Shown piece by piece: positions 62,574 to 64,000 of a stretch of 64,000 bases of DNA. The notes beneath the pieces are model-generated. The model searched no databases and had not been told where the DNA came from. It saw only the letters and a list, made by a program, of their open reading frames with translations. This DNA comes from Levilinea sp. (GTDB lineage: Bacteria; Chloroflexota; Anaerolineae; Anaerolineales; Anaerolineaceae), in assembly GCA_029975215.1 (NCBI GenBank), contig JARKPO010000035.1, positions 1-64,000 of the forward strand. The letters run 5' to 3'. Within the stretch, counting starts at the first letter, position 1; each line of letters begins with the position of its first letter. The position numbers and the translations under genes were made by a program.

Positions 62574-64000
62574 ATGGTTAACTTCACGATCAACGGTCAA
62601 TCCGTTCAGGCTCAACCAGGGCAAACCATCCTGGAAGCCGCGCAGCAGGCCGGGATCACCATCCCGACCCTCTGCTATCATAAAGACCTCTCGCCGCACG
62701 GCGGCTGCCGCATGTGCATCGTCGAGGTCACCGGCGCTCGCGGGCCGTTAACCTCCTGCACCACCCCTGCATCGGAAGGGATGCAGGTCGTCACCGAAAG
62801 CCCCTCTATTATCGAACACCGCCGTATGATCCTCAAGCTCCTGCTCTCTGCCTATTATGACCGCGGAGACAACAAGGATGACGGCCGTGAAAATGAACTC
62901 CTCCGCTGGGCCGAGTTCTACGGTGTTTCCTACAGCGAGTACGCCGCCAAAGAGCCTCGCTACGCGATCAACAGCGACCCCAACCCCTTTGTTTGGGTGG
63001 ATATGAACAAGTGCATCCTGTGCTCGCGCTGCGTTCGCGCCTGCGCCGAAGTGCAGGGCCGCTTTGTTTGGGGCCTTGAAAACCGCGGTTTCGACTCTCA
63101 CGTGGTCGCCGGTTCCGGCGTGACCATGCTGGAAGCCCGCTGTGAATCCTGCGGCGCCTGCGTCGCTTACTGCCCCACCGGCGCACTGGACAACAAAATG
63201 TCCGTTGGCGCTGGCGCAGCCGAGAAGAAAGTCACCACCACCTGCACCTATTGCGGTGTCGGCTGCCAGTTCGATCTCAATGTGCGCGACAACCGCATTG
63301 TGCGTGTCACCTCGAATCCCAACGCCCCGGTTAACGGCATGCGCCTGTGCGTCAAGGGCCGCTATGGTTACGATTTTGTGCACCATGAAGAACGCCTCAC
63401 CGAGCCGCTGGTGCGCGAATACCTGCTTCAAGGCAAGGAACGCCCCCACGGAGACCGTGGCGCCTGGGTTCAGGTGGATTGGGAAACCGCCCTCAATTTG
63501 ACCGCGCGCAAAATCGCCGCCGCCCGAGATACCTTCGGGGCATACAGCGTCGGCGTTCTGACTTCGGCCAAATGCACCAATGAAGAAAACTATTTGATGA
63601 ACAAGTTTGCCCGCCAGGTGGTCGGGACAAACAGCATCGATCACTGCGCCCGTCTTTGACACTCCAGCACCGTGGCCGGTCTGGCCACTTCCTTCGGCTC
63701 TGGCGCAATGACTAATCCTATGGACGACGTTGCCGCCCATTCTCAGGCGATGCTTGTGATCGGTTCCAACACCACCGAGCAGCATCCCGTCTTCGGCACC
63801 ATGCTTCGGCAGGCTGTGTTAAAACGCCATGCCAAACTCATCGTCGCCGATCCGCGTAAAATTGACCTTACCGAATTCGCCACCCTCCATCTGCGCCTCA
63901 AACCCGGCACAGATATCGCCCTGCTCAACGGCCTGATGTACATCATCCTGGAAAAAGGCTGGGAAGACAAAGCCTACATCGCCGAACGCACCGAGAACTT
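62574..64000 (+). CDS. fdhA: Selenocysteine formate dehydrogenase catalytic subunit, partial
   Basis: At least 475 residues; continues beyond the window. N-terminal [2Fe-2S] ferredoxin domain ([13 protein letters not shown]), two 4Fe-4S motifs ([12 protein letters not shown] and [14 protein letters not shown]), then the molybdopterin-oxidoreductase 4Fe-4S domain (CTYCGVGC...LCVKGRYG). The in-frame TGA at 63657-63659 is read as selenocysteine 362 in [15 protein letters not shown], the active-site motif of formate dehydrogenases. A SECIS hairpin follows and the frame stays open to the end, so this is no pseudogene. With no Tat signal it is a cytoplasmic enzyme that interconverts formate and CO2, probably with NuoE/NuoF-type partners. 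Confidence 0.95.
63660..63700 (+). promoter_or_regulatory. Bacterial SECIS element
   Basis: Directly after the UGA, GTGGCC (63672-63677) pairs perfectly with GGCCAC (63683-63688) around the loop GGTCT (63678-63682). The stem begins 12 nt after the UGA. Loop sequence and spacing match the Escherichia coli fdhF SECIS, whose apical loop is also GGUCU. It recruits SelB for selenocysteine insertion. Confidence 0.9.

Noticed and set aside
63657..63659. Stop codon truncating the formate dehydrogenase gene
   Set aside because: The UGA is at the selenocysteine position of the active site, is followed by a SECIS hairpin, and the frame continues with conserved sequence to the window end.
1..64000. CRISPR arrays, insertion sequences, prophage, rRNA
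   Set aside because: No regularly spaced repeats, transposase, integrase or phage structural genes, or rRNA-like sequence were seen on either strand.

Overview
The window reads as chromosomal DNA of an anaerobic bacterium, most likely Chloroflexota, class Anaerolineae. This is inferred from gene content: very many GAF-domain signalling proteins, amino-acid and peptide fermentation genes, [NiFe] hydrogenase and formate dehydrogenase, and no respiratory-chain genes. It is moderately GC-rich and densely coded, with many 4-bp start/stop overlaps. No phage, insertion sequence, CRISPR array or rRNA was seen. There are two tRNA genes (Gly-CCC, His-GTG). Several promoters share an extended -10 of the form TGnTAWAAT.

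Layout. (1) 1-3082: a promoter-hairpin-T-run unit, then a DnaQ-DinG exonuclease-helicase that looks leaderless. (2) 3083-20629: an amino-acid utilisation region. It holds an oligopeptide-type ABC transporter without ATPases, an alanine-racemase-family gene divergent from a Liv-type transporter (with a LivM-LivG fusion), and a GntR/FCD regulator. The regulator heads an operon with a PLP enzyme, an adenosylcobalamin/PLP aminomutase split in an unusual way, a KamB-like P-loop protein, an unrecognised protein and a diaminopimelate/diaminopentanoate-dehydrogenase-like enzyme. Three AT-rich palindromes just downstream of three -10 boxes suggest one regulon. (3) 20645-22368: an XRE-cupin regulator, a DUF218 protein and tRNA-Gly. 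(4) 22517-41613: a 19-kb signalling operon of two single-domain receivers, four membrane GAF proteins without kinase domains, a ParA-like ATPase, a 1667-residue hybrid kinase and a threonine-synthase-like protein ending in a receiver domain. A DMT transporter and, on the other strand, a two-component pair follow. (5) 45166-46537: hisS followed on the same strand by tRNA-His. (6) 46761-59573: DRTGG, CBS-ATPase, DRTGG and PHP genes, then NuoE, a small ATPase, HndB and NuoF without the [FeFe] catalytic subunit that normally follows, then a complete NuoE-NuoF-NuoG/HoxU-HoxY-HoxH [NiFe] hydrogenase with maturation protease. (7) 59688-61480 (minus): a fluoride-riboswitch-controlled crcB plus DUF190-CBS operon, AT-richer than its surroundings. 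(8) 61650-64000: a FocA-type formate channel and a selenocysteine formate dehydrogenase that runs off the window; its in-frame UGA at 63657-63659 is followed by a bacterial SECIS hairpin.

Together: amino acids and peptides are imported and fermented, and reducing equivalents are probably disposed of as H2 and/or formate through NAD(H)-linked enzymes. A Rex-like operator lies ahead of the hydrogenase genes. The least familiar parts are the GAF/ParA/threonine-synthase-receiver operon, the split aminomutase, and the loss of cysteines from all three thioredoxin-like domains of the hydrogenase cluster. All identifications come from reading the sequence; no database search was run.
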